Shown: one piece after another, positions 25,201 through 37,600 of the stretch
How positions within the stretch are numbered: the first letter of the stretch is position 1
How the letters are laid out: every line of letters starts with the position of its first letter
Assembly (NCBI GenBank): GCA_963377175.1
Contig: CAUJNA010000169.1
Span: forward strand, 1,290,616 to 1,354,615
Direction of reading: 5' to 3'
Length of the DNA: 64,000 nucleotides
DNA from: Effrenium voratum
Lineage: Eukaryota > Sar > Dinophyceae > Suessiales > Symbiodiniaceae
Translations under genes and position numbers: made by a program
Notes under the pieces: generated by a model
What the model was told of the DNA's origin: nothing
Seen by the model: the letters and a program-made list of their open reading frames with translations, nothing else
Database searches by the model: none

Positions 25201-28200
25201 CAGTACGCGCGTGACCGAGATCACCTACGGCGACCGCAAGCCCACGCTGCAGCAGTTACTTCGTGTTCAAGAACAAGGAAGCAGGACCTTCCCAGTAGAT
25301 GTGCACACAGACTGCCGAGATTTCTTCGAGCTCAGCACCGGCATTCGCACGCTTCCGCAGGACAAGAGCCAGGGACTTTACGTGCTAGCGCATCGTGAAG
25401 CACGAGCACATGGGCGAATTCGTTGGATGATTCTCACACCCACGAAGTGCATGACCGCGGACGCGCTCACCAAGACCATGCGAAGCGACTGCTTGCTGCA
25501 TTGGCTGAGCGCAGGCAGGCCATCAAGCTCGAGATGAAGCGATTGCCAGACATCAACATCGAGGAGGTCGATGAAGAGGACCTTCTGCAGGGCGACAAGG
25601 CGCTTGGAAAAAAGGTGAAGACCATTGCACATCCTGTGCCCTGGGCCCTTGCCGGAATATCCAGGAGCATGCTCCTTCTGAGCATGGCGTCAATGTGATG
25701 ACCACCAGCATCGCCATCTTGATGGACAGGAAATGTTGCCGGAAGCAGAAAGAGAACACCACAACGTGGACTGTACATAACGCCACATGGCAACTGCTAC
25801 CAGAAGCAGCAGTGCAAGCATATCAAGAATAGGAAACATGTACAGGCGTATCCGCCATGTAAAGATTGCTCAACATCCAGAGCATGAAGCGGAGTCAAAT
25901 TGTATCACACATGACGACCGCCGTAGCCGGCTTGAGTCAGCTTAGGAAAACAAGGTTCTCGCAACTTTGGGGGCTTTATACAAAGAAGTTTGTTCAAAGA
26001 CCGTTGTTTTTGCTGGCGTCCGGAACGGCCCCACTCGATCTACAAATATTATTGTTTTATTGCTTGGGGTCGGGCGGGTCATGTTTCCCGTCCGCAGCCG
26101 CATTGTGTTCGGGGGGGGGGGTAATTTTCAACCCCGCTGCAACTGCGTGCATGCTTGCAGGCTGTCCTTTTGCGAATTGACCTCCCCGTCCCAGCCTGGC
26201 GCTGTGGTTGCAGATGCACCGGGAGCACTGCAACCAATTGGTGTCTGCTGGTTGGTTGGGCGAGCCTGCGCTGAACTTGCTCTTTAGGTGTCTCTGTCCA
26301 TTGTGGTGGATCAGCGCCGGTGACCCTGTCATTCGACGTCTTGTCTTTGTCTTCGCCGTGGCCGCGTTGGCGCTCTGCTTTGCATGGCGTCGTGGAAGCG
26401 GGCTTGCGATCTGTCTGGGTGTCTTTGGCGGGCACGCTGCTTGCGTTGTCTCGACATTTGCTTGCGGCCCGCTATAACGCGTGGAGGACATCTTCTCAGA
26501 GGCCACGCGCAACTTGCGTGGCTTCTGCCAGGACAACGACAGAATACTTTCTTGGCAGCGTCGCCAAAGGTTATACTGGTTCTTGAGAGCTCCGCGCTTC
26601 ACCGGTGCCTTTACGGAAGTTTCTGCGCCGGCCGAGACGCCCTCTCAGCACGGGAGCATGCTTAAGGCAATGTCTCCTCCCATCTGTCTTGGGAACATCA
26701 AAGTCTGCTGCGCTGATCTATCTTCCACACTTGCCGACTCAGTCAGCACAGCATGCTTCCACGGAAACACCGCCGGCGCTCAGGCGAACCTCCCTCGGCA
26801 TGTCCACGTAAAAAGAGGCGGAGATCGGTGGTGCTTCCCCGACACCGAAAAACGCAAGGGCGAGGCTTTGTCTTTTCCCAAGTTGGACCAGGACGGTTTC
26901 TGAGTGAAGCCCCGGCGGCGCGAGCAGTGTAGGCGTGGCTGCTTGCTTGGCCCTTTCGATACCTACAACGTTTCGGCGCCTAGTGCCCGCCATTCGCAGT
27001 GTTGATTTGTTGGTGCATTCGCGCGGCGGCGTGCGAAAGATTGTGATCGCATGATGTAGTTTCTTGCTTCAGGCAACGTTCTTCTTGCCGACAAAGGATG
27101 AAATCCGTGGTTGCTTTCAAGCTCCTGCGTGTGCCGGTGACTATTTTGCGTCCAAGCCCCAGGACGGACACAGGATTATAATCTCACTCGGCCAATCAAA
27201 CCTCGTTACTCTGTGTAGAAAGGACCGCCCCAAACAATATCTGCGTGTTCAGCGCAAGACAACATGTTTCTTTCAACCCTTGACAGCACGAGCTCTTCGA
27301 CAATTTCAGCCGCCGTGTGTGAAGCAGAAGCCACTTGCGCTGACATCCGTCGCGTGTGCCTGTTACTAGGCCTCGATGGCTGTGTGAAAGTGACCGTTGC
27401 GCACACTGGCAGCGCACTTGCGGATGCCGGAGGCATTGGCTTCCACATTCCGCATAGTCAAAGCGTCTGCCGCTGCCTTTGGCCCCGGACGGCCTGGCCG
27501 GGAAAGGCGACGGTGGCGCTGCGCTCTCCAGCTTTTGCAGCAAAATGTGCTGCTCAGGTGCGGCTGTGAAGTCTTTCCAAAAGGAAAAGACCACACGCTG
27601 CACACAGATGGCTGCAAAGCTGGGCTGCGCCGCGCGAGAGCAGAAAGTTGTCTCACAAGTCAGTGAAGCACTCTCGCATGAAGTTTGTCAAATGAGACAC
27701 GCATCCTTGCAGAGCGGTTTCATTTGGACCCAGCAAATAGATCGCCTTTCTTTGGAGTCCTTGAAGGCCTGGCTGGGCGCTTCCTTGCGCGCAAAGAAAG
27801 AACAGAGCCTGTAATGAACGCCTTGAAACTTACGAAGTTCCAGTTTTGCTTCAACGCATTCTAAAAGCACAAAGTAGCGCAAACAACACGCTTTTTGGTG
27901 AACCTCCGACAACGTCGGTGCACCGTTTCCTTCGTTTCGGCCCAGATTGTCCATGAGAAACCACAGAAAACAGCGGGGCAACTAACATGGATGCCTGTTT
28001 ATTTCCTTAAGCCCTATACTTCGACGTCACCACCCCTGACTGGTTTTGCAAGGTAGTTCGGAAGGACCTTTGCATATCCTGTTCAAGTTTTTCGTCCAAA
28101 CGCCATCCAAACTTTGGCGTCCAGGGACCCAAAAATGTATCACACCACCGCAAAGCACACCAGTTACCCATAATAAGTTCAGGGCATTTCTGGAAACGTG

Positions 28201-31200
28201 CCAAACTTTCACTTGGTTGGATTGGTCAAGAGTTCAAATGGTTTCTTCAGTTGTTTGCTGGTTCGATAGGCAGACAATGAGGAAACGAAACTGAACCCCC
28301 CCTTTATGGGTCTGTCGTTATTAAGGTTGGACCCACCCAGATCCCAATCGGTTCATTCCTACCCCGGAAGTTGATTCCCTCGCAGCAAAATGTGCTTTGA
28401 TTTTTAGGCCCCCATCATCATTCCCACCCCGAAGGTGGATTTAGACCCCGAAGAAGTTCGAGTCAGAGACTCTTTTGGTTCGTCAAAGACTTCACAGTAC
28501 TGCAAGGGGGTCGCATGTTTGCGCCATACTTGTCCCGATGGTTTAGCACTTGTGGGTTCAGTCCATTTTTGTTGGTCGGCGTGACCTGGTTGATTCAGAC
28601 ACTATTGTTGATGGACACCAACCAATTTTTGGGCATCATTGAATGGACCTTCTAAGATAACCCTCCGATTTGTTCCAACCCGTTCAATTTTCAACGCCTC
28701 TTCAGCTTAGCGAACCAACCCATGTTCCGATGTCCAGTTGGTTTATATGATGCTCCTGCCAGCTTTCCTGTTGATCAATCTGCAGTTCCCTTGAACCCAA
28801 TAAAAGTCTACAGGAACCGCCCGACCGACCTCTGACCTCCCCAGATTTTCCCCAATTCCTTCCATCTGTTGAAGTTGCCCCGGTTGATCAACCCAACGGA
28901 AACACCTCTTGGGCATTTGGAGCACAGTTCTCGCCACTGTTCCATTTCCGTGCTGGATGCAGGAAAACTGGTCAACTGGTTGTTGTGGTCTGGAATGGAC
29001 ACACCCACCCCTCCCACCCTGGGAACAGTCGCCAGGTTTCCCATTCCCCTTGCATTTGTTGGTGAACTGGCTGGCCCAGTGGTCACCCTTTGACCTAGAA
29101 AAATGGCAGGTGACCTCCTACACCCGGCTTGCGCGTAAAAACCACCCCGCTCGTTCTTTTGTTGTTTTTTATGGCCTCATGATTTTACCATGATCAAAGT
29201 CACCCTCTAAGTGGTGGGTTAAAGGGAAACAACCGATTCCATTTGCTGACTTTAACCCCCAGAGACCCTCAAAAATAATGACCCCAGTTTCTCCAAGGCC
29301 GCACCCCGCTCGGTTTTTGATTGTTTTTCTCCAAGGGCTTACCTCCTACACGGCTGCGCGGGGCTTGCCACCCCGCTCGTTCCCCCGAGGCCGCAGGGCA
29401 TCCAGGCCGTGGCCCCCTCGGCCAACGCGCTGTGCCAGCGCTACGAGCCCTTCCTCGCGGTGGACGGGGGCTCCGACCGCGCCTGCCGCGGCGCACATAG
29501 CGCAGACACCTGGAGCAGCGGCTAGGCTGTTGCAGAGGTGTCCTTTTGATCCGCGCACTCCCTGAGCACTTTGTGGATGGTTTTAGTGGCAAGCGAAAGC
29601 CAAGGGGGGACTTCCTTTCCGCCATCTCCTTTTGAGTCGGGCTGGCACAATGGGGAAACCCGCTGGTTGAGGTTTAGACTGGTTGTAATACTCATTTACA
29701 ATGAAAAAAATAACTTCATTTTTTCCAAAAGGTCAGCTATGTTCTGGGGTTCATAGTTGAAGCTCCACCTGGGCTTGTTGTTGCTTTCTTTTGATGACCC
29801 CCAAAAATGGCTTCGGCTCTCCTTACTTTCCCCGGGTCCCATGTTGATAGGTCCCAAAAGGTGATCACCTGTATTTCCGGTGGATTTCCCCTCGAAAAGT
29901 GCTCGGTGAGTGCCAAAAGCACGCGAGAATTGGTGGAATTCAGAGCATCTAAAATGTAAAGAGATGAGGGGAGAGAGATGGCCTGGGTGTTTTGCTTTTC
30001 CTCGACTTCCAGTGGGTTCGAAGACCTTTCTCATTTTGCTTTTGGCCCTTTAAAGACAACTACCCAAAATGAGAGTGGCCTTTTTAGCCCATGGCTACTA
30101 GGGTCTGGGTGTTGACACTTTTGAGTCTCTGCTGTTTTTGAGGTGTTGTGTTTGTTGTCAGCCTGTTCTAGAAAGAAGCTCACCGGCATAGAAGGCAACC
30201 ATGTACCTTTTAACATGTTTTTTGTTGAAGCATGACGTCATGAAAGTGTTTGTTGATGTGGTGATGCTCAATTTAATATAGTTTGGAGGCATTGGGTACA
30301 TGCTCAGGGTCCAGGGCAACATTCCTTTTCACTTCCGTTCCCGTTTGGCTGTTGGGGTTTTGTTTGAGGCAACATTGTTTGGTCCTGCTTTTGGGGGATG
30401 CTATGTCTTCTTCTTGGGCACTTGTTGGGAAGCAAGGAGAGCCTTTGCTTGCTATCCCTTACTATCCCATTAATAGCCTTGTCCAAAGATCGGCCCCCCC
30501 CATTAGCCCGCTAGACAAGTCCGTTTCATGCAAAGCCCGGAGACTGCCCTGAGTTTCCTGTCCCTTTGTTACCTCTGCAGTACTCCCCTGCAAATTGACG
30601 GAAGGAACCCAAAGCCCAAAAAGGATCCCCCTCTAAAAAGATTGGTTTTGTGGGTTCCACGTTATTATACGAAACCTTCGCTCCGCTGAGGCTACTACAC
30701 GGTGCACAACGTGCCCTTCAACGAGTGCACCTCAGCAGTTTGGAATCGTTGAAGTAGCGCTCGCCTTTTGTTGGTGCTTTGTTGTATGAGGTTGTCAGAA
30801 AATGTTGAGACCTGGACAAATGATGGGTTTTCTTTGAATTTGGCTTGAATCAAGGAATCCAACAGGAGGTCTCCCCCAAACAAATACTCATTTGGGGCAA
30901 CAGGACCACCCCCAAAATCCAAGTGGAATTATTGAACGACCCGAGTCAGCCGTGACAAATACAGGTCTTGGGAGCAGCCCCGCGGCTAGCCGAAGCCATC
31001 CGCCCAAAGCAAATCGACCTTTTGGCCTTTTGAGAAGTTTCCCTTGGTCCATTTCCTGTCATGGACGCCCAAAAAGGTGAGATCACCTCTTATTTTCTGA
31101 CTTTTTTCGTGTGAAATCTGCAGCTCAATCCGAAGCCCCCGAAGCCAGTCGAGACCCGCGTCGAGTTCTGAGCTGAGGCAAAGACCTCTGCCTCAGCACC

Positions 31201-34200
31201 TGGCGCTGCCGGGGGATCCAGTTCCAGGAGGACCGCTGCGAGGCGCGGCGGAAAACGCGCGCCGTGGGAGGTGTCGGTGGGGAAAAAAGGGAAGCCGAGT
31301 CGACGACCGCCTCGCTGGAAGATGAGGCGATTTTTTCGAAAGCTCGGAGTGGTGGTGTGTTTTTTGGTGAAGTCGCAAGGTTTCAGAGAGGGAAACCCTT
31401 GAACAGGCGTCCAGGGCCGCTGGTGCTTCCGCAACTTTTAGCCGCCATGAAGCTTCAAAGGTGACTCGAAGGACTGGCTTTCCCGATTTGCAGCAAGAGC
31501 CAAAAAGCCGTGATTGGCAGAAAACTACTTGGGATCATTTCGCTCCGGAAAGAGCTGAGTGGTGCCAATGGGAAGCCTTTGAAAAGTGGCGAACAAAGGG
31601 CCCCCAGGGCTTCACCCAAGACTTGGTGGCTCCCAGCCATTCGGTTCCGCAGCTCGTTGGTTTATTTGAGTTGACTTTGTGGTAGTTGTGTGGTAGTTCC
31701 CATTTAACCCACTACAAAGTTATTCACTTTTAGCACCACCCGTTCTTTGAACAACATTTGTTAGGATTGCTTTGGAGAGCAGCCAATGTTGGAAGCCCGT
31801 TCGCGAAGCCCCCTTTCCCACCCACCGGGCGCCGGAGACCTCCAGGTCTGGACCCGGGCGTTGGGCATCCAAAGCTCCGCGGCGCTGGCGGGGTCCTTGT
31901 GCCTCCGCCTGGGGACGCTGGAAATCACCGCGCCCCGGCGCAACCGGAGAAAAACTGTTCTCGGCCGCGGCGAGCGGCTTTGACGTGCAACACGAGCGGC
32001 GGGCGCAGTTGGTTCCGGTGGCGTGGAAAAGCGCGCGGAAAATCCGGGTGAAAGGAAGTTGGGTGGCGTTTTTGCAGGGACCAGGAGCGGCGATTCTGAT
32101 TCGGGCGGTGGGTCTGGTGTTCGTTGAAACACCCGGTTGGGTGAAAGGTGGTCGTACGGGGACTTCGAATGAAAACCGACCAGTTTTGGGGGATCTGTCC
32201 TAGTTCTCGGGGATGTTGGTGGAAGGACGGAATGACCCCAAACTGAACCATCCAAAAGCTTGAAGGGGATCTCTAGGTCCATTCGCGGCCTTGAAAGTTG
32301 GAGTCTTTGGGATCCCAAACGGGTCATTGCCACCTTGAACTTGCCAACTGAGCACTCCCAAGATGGGTTCTCTAAGCAAGGCACAGGCAGGCCACAACCC
32401 CCTGGAGAAAATGGAAGAAGCTGCAGAAGTTTACAAAGAGGCCGTACTGAAGTGTTCCTCCAAGCAACACATTATCAGCTTTGCAAATTATTTTGCATGT
32501 CTATTCAGGTGCATATATTTGCAAATGTGTGTTAAACCAGTTGCCTGACCCGTTCGACACTTTTAGCATGTGTGTGTCTCTTTACTCATCCTCGGGCCGC
32601 AAAGTGCAAAGTGGCTTTCCTAATTCAGCATTCTGGGACTGGTTCGAGGGTTGCAATAATGGCATTTGTGTTCACCCGCCCAAACAAATATCGGACATCT
32701 GCGCAAGCAAACTCAATTTCACTTGGCGCTGACCCAGCCCAGACTGCAACCGAGACTCCCCCAACGACCCCCCCCCGTTCCACTAAAGAGGCCCCACATG
32801 TGGCACTGTTGAAGGGGGGCTATTGAAGCAGGTCCCACATGAGAGGGGGCCAAGAAGCGGTTTGGCAAAGGTTTTTTCCATGTGGGTCACTGCGATTTGA
32901 GGCCTTGGTCACGGTGAGCCAAGAAATTGTCCATTTTTGTCCGGTCCAAGAAGGGCAACTCTCCAGAAAGGGCGCTCCATGCCAAAGATCCCATGTCCAA
33001 GCTGCGTTCTATTCTCCAAAACGCCAAGCCACACAAGTAGGTGGGTTTGAAACCCCTTTTGCCTTGGTTGAGCCCACCTAGGTTGGACTCAAATCTCAAG
33101 AAATATGTTAAGGATACCGAGCCTTAAAAAGGATTGCCGCGCCCGTATTTCATTTTCTTGTGCACCCCAGAGTTGGTTGCACTCAATCGTGCCAACGGAC
33201 GCATACCCCAAATGGAAATACCCCCAACTTCGTGGTAACATGGGCCTGAGGCCTCTAGATGGGGAATATTCCCAACTTAGTGGTACACCATGGCCCTATA
33301 TCAGGCCTATAGGTGGGGAATGGGGGTGTGTCCAGTAGGGTTGTCGGTATCTCAGTTGAGCAGACCCCAGACCCCAGACCCCTCTCGCCGCTTCAGAGGA
33401 CTCCTTCATTCCCTTCCACGGCGGCGAGAACCGGTCCTGTCGCGGAGCGCATGTTGAAGATGACGACCCCAGCCACTACATGGTCTATGGCCCAGACGCT
33501 TGGCCCAGGGCCAGAAAACTGAACGGCCAGCTGGTGCTCAGTAGGGAACGACCTTCCAGGTCCGGTTGGTGGTTGAATGTACCCGGCGTATCGCTCCAAG
33601 GGGAGTTAATGGGTAGCCTTCTTCGTTCGAGTGGCTAGAAAGTGGCCAGGGACCGGGCAGAACCTATGGCTCTGAATCTACGAAGGTGACCCTTTCAGCC
33701 CAAAAGCACTCTTCCTGTGATTGGGTCGTCTTTTTTGAGGGGAAGCCTCCATTCTTCTGTGTGTTTGTTCGGTTTTTTTTCTTTCCTTTTTTTTTTGGGG
33801 GGGGGGGGGGGGGAAGTGGGGGAGGTTGAACGGGACACTGGGACACCCACCTTTGGAGACAAGCCCAGTTCAAGCTTTTGCTACATGGCCAGCTTCAACT
33901 CAATCACCTTCCTCCCAGGTGCATGCTTCTGAACCGCCTGTTTTGAGGTGATTGAGGTTTTGAGGTGCTTCCATCCTTTAGCCGGCCTTTGTGAAACCCC
34001 TCACGTCTCAAATGCCGGAGCCAGACTTCTGAAGCCACGGGTCCAGACTCCCTTTGAAACGAGAAGCGCGCGATGGCACCGACCCAGTGCTTTTAGAGGG
34101 GAATATCTGTTGGTTTAAAGAGAAGCCAAAAGGAGAACCAGCAAACGTGTCCATTTTGACGTATATGATTTGGGGGCTGTGAGTCAATTTTCGGAATTGC

Positions 34201-34606
34201 ATGGCATTAGACTTTCGGGTCCCAACTGCCCCCTTTACTGTGCTTCAGTCTCCCAGGTTAGGTGTGAAACAAAATCGTTCGGGTTAGGGGGAGTAATTTC
34301 TGGAAAGCAGAGTACCCCTATTTAAAGTGTGGTCTTGCCATGGTCGCTTTGCATCCTTTCACTTCCGCTGACCATGGACCCAACCGGGAGTTTCAATACT
34401 GCAAGGGTTCCCACGCAAAATGTGTTTCCAGTGTGGAAAATATGCAGAGCCATCGTTTCCTCAGCACACAGAAGGCTGTTTAAACTCTAGTGGTTAAACA
34501 TGTTTCAAGGGGGTGGCCCCTTTTCCTGGTGACCATGACTCACCCATGTTTCATTTTGTCCACAGAAGGAAAAAGAGGAAGAAAAAAGAAGAAACAAAAG
34601 AGAGCC

Positions 34607-34638
<32 letters not shown>

Positions 34639-37600
34639 AGGGAGGGAGGGAGGGAGGGAGGGAGGGAGAGAGAGAAGGAGAAGAAAAAAGAAAGGAAAAA
34701 GCAAAACGAGTTTTGGTTCGCTTCGGCTGGCAAGGATTGGGTGAGCAGCATCGAAGACTGCAAGCTCTTGTGCACCTCCGTGTCCTCTTGCCAAGGAGAC
34801 GCCGCCGAAAGCCGCCCAGTCGAGGGGGTGCTTGGCTTGGGGTTGGTTTACGCTCAGACCAACAGCCGGAAGCTCCCAGAAGGCCTCTGTAAATGGAACC
34901 CGGTCCTGGGAGCTTCCATGTTAGCCTGGGGGAGGGTAGGGTTGGTTTGTGGTTGGTTTGCGGGTTTAGGGTTGGTTTATCGTTGGTTTGTGGTTGGTTT
35001 GTGGTTGGTTTGTGGGTTTGGGGTTGGTTTAGGGGTAGTTTATGCTTGGCTTATGGGTTTAGGGTTGGTTTAGGGTTGGTTGCAAAATATGTTAGAAGAG
35101 CCAAGGTTTCGCGTTTAAGGGGAACAAAAAAAAAGATGCTGTTTAAACAATGATGAAACAGCCTGAGTCCTTACATTGCTTGTGTTGGCCAATCCTGGAA
35201 GTGGGCGTCACAAAGAAACACCCTTTGAAACCGCGGAAGCACGGGGGAGTTGATCCGCGTGTGCTAGAAACCACCACCTCTGAAGGAAATGAAAACTATG
35301 ATATGCCCTTCTGATAGGGTGTTTGTGGTTGTTTCTACTTCTTGTTGGGCGGAACCAACACCGAATCTGGTGGAGTCCCCATGTTTTGGTGGTTGAAGGT
35401 TACCATAATATGTTGCCATGGTTTGGTGGAGTGGCCATATGGCCAAGTTTGGCTGCACCAATTTACTAAGTTACCATGTGGCCCGGAAAATGAAAATAGG
35501 ACCTGGAAGCCCCCAAAGTGGCTGGACCTCTCTTAACACCAACCCAAAAAGCATACCGAGCCTCCACAAAAGCGACACGCCTTCTGTGGAGGACTGGACT
35601 TCAGCCCTGCGGGCTGCAAGCTCTGGACGCGCGCGCTGGGCATCGGCGCCAGCGCCCCTGTGCCCGGCAGCACCTGCCTGGCCTACGAACCCTTCCGCGC
35701 GGTGGACGGAGGAGCGGCGGCGGGCTCTGGTGGACCCGTTGAGGCGGTTTTTGAAGACCTCACTTCCTGAGTTCAGGAACTTTAAACTTTTTGGGTTTGG
35801 ACCATTTTAGTGGCAAATATAAAGTTTGAACTTTTTTGGGCCATCCACTCAGCAAGTGAGGGCGTTTCTGTTGGAGGTGGTTTTTGGGTTTTGGAAGCGG
35901 TTTGTGCAAGCAGTTGTTTTTAGATGGTCTTGAGTTTGGCGCAGTTTGTTCACCACTTTGTTGGGTATTTGGAGTGGTTGTTGCTTTAATCCTCGTGTTT
36001 GGTTTTGGGCAGTGTGGGCAAGTCAATGTTTCAGTGGTCAAAGTGGAAACCAAGCTTTTTAGTTTCCCTCGCTCCCTCTTGGCCACATAGTGATCCTTGT
36101 GGTTTCCCCTCGCTTGAAGAAATCCTCGCGGGATCTTTTTCTGGGATCAAAGGACAACCGCAGCCCGTAAAGCTGATCTTGAGAACGCACCGCAAGCTTC
36201 TGACGGGCAAGCCTCACATCATGAACCCAGCGGTGTGCTTTTGGTTTCCGTTTCAAGCAACCCGAAGGGTACCTCCCTCCCACGTTGCCATGGCACCTGA
36301 CAGGGGGTCATTGAAGACTGATCTTTAAGGCACCCTGCCATAGATGCTATGTTAGTGGAGGAAGGTTGCTCCATAAAAGACACGCACCCTGGCTTTGTCG
36401 ACTTTAGGAAAGTATGTCGGACGCTTCTAGAGATTCGGGCAGCCCTGGTTGGTTGACCCTTGCCGGTTGGTGTGTCGCTCTCAGCTTTCATTTTTACTTC
36501 GAATTAATTCGGGCCCCAGTTGTCAAAGGAACCCCCTGAAACAGATAAAATTCCCTATAGGAGAAGAAGTTAGTGCGGCCGGATGAATCCGAATTTAACA
36601 TTTTGTTGTTTGAATCAGGATGTTTTTCCCGCTGACTTGCATGCGGACAACTTGTTGCCAAGCTGGGTCGGCTTGACCAGCCGGCTTGTTGATGCTTGTT
36701 GTTTCCTTTGGGATTTGTACTTCGAGGATTTCAGCTAAAGGCTATTGATGGATCCAACGGAAGGAAAAGCCAAGCCACAAAGGCAAAGCACCACAAAAGG
36801 TACCCTGACCTTACTCCAGTTGTTCAGCGGCACTCTTAAAATCCCTTTTTGTTTGGGTTCCCCTCTAAACATGGTCAACAAGCCTAAAAGTCCCAGTTCC
36901 AATGAATTGTCTGCTTTCCTGGTCTCTGGTTGCAACACATGGGTCGTTCTTGTTTGGTTTTGCCGGTGCAGGAGACGACCGCGAGTGTCGAGGACAGCAT
37001 GCAGCAGATCTGGCAGTGGACTACTACACCTTCCACGACGCCGCGGCTGCTCCAACTTTGCGCAGCTGCCAAATGCTGCGCCCTCGCCCAGTCGAAAAGT
37101 TGGGTTGAGGAATGGGACCCCCAGCAATGGCCAACCGTTTTTTTGTTTGTTGTTTTCCATTTAAACCCACAAAAAGAGAGGTATACCCTCAACAAGACAC
37201 CCAAAATGTGTCTTTTTCAGGAATCGGACCCCCCACAATGGATTCGGTGTTCCTCTTGGTTTCCCTTTACAGCCGCACAAAGGAGGTACCCTCAGCAAAA
37301 ACACACCAAAAGCAAATCGAAGGCCGCAGCTCAGCCTTGAAAGTCCGAGTGCATTCAATCTGCATTCACCGTTCCCTTGACACTTTGGCAGTGGCCCCCA
37401 GGTGCATGGGGGGGGGGGGGGGGGGGGGGGGGGGGCGGGATCTCGGGACTATCACCGGGGTTTAAAAGGGAATCCGACACCATTTTGGGAGGTCTCGCTA
37501 GTTTACCCATTCAGGTCTGTGCTGCACAGACTCCAACAAAAATACAAGTTAGCTTTACCAAACACATTCCCTCGTCCAGGCCAAAACGAAACTATTGTTG

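Larger units (their letters stand above)
24660..29389. other. Intron 16: copia remnant and unassigned block
   Basis: 4.7 kb. The copia remnant with flanking repeats is at 24750-25965. From there to about 27990 the sequence differs from neighbouring introns, with few homopolymer or microsatellite tracts and overlapping open frames on both strands, none recognised. 27990-29389 is ordinary intron-like sequence with nothing recognised. Confidence 0.5.

Noticed and set aside
25913..25936. Spliced-leader-like CCGTAGCCGGCTTGAG in the right copia repeat
   Set aside because: It lacks the central ATTTT and has TTGAG for TCAAG; too short to claim.
26057..26602. 181-residue minus-strand ORF
   Set aside because: No recognisable domain, overlapped by equally open plus-strand frames; left as unassigned.
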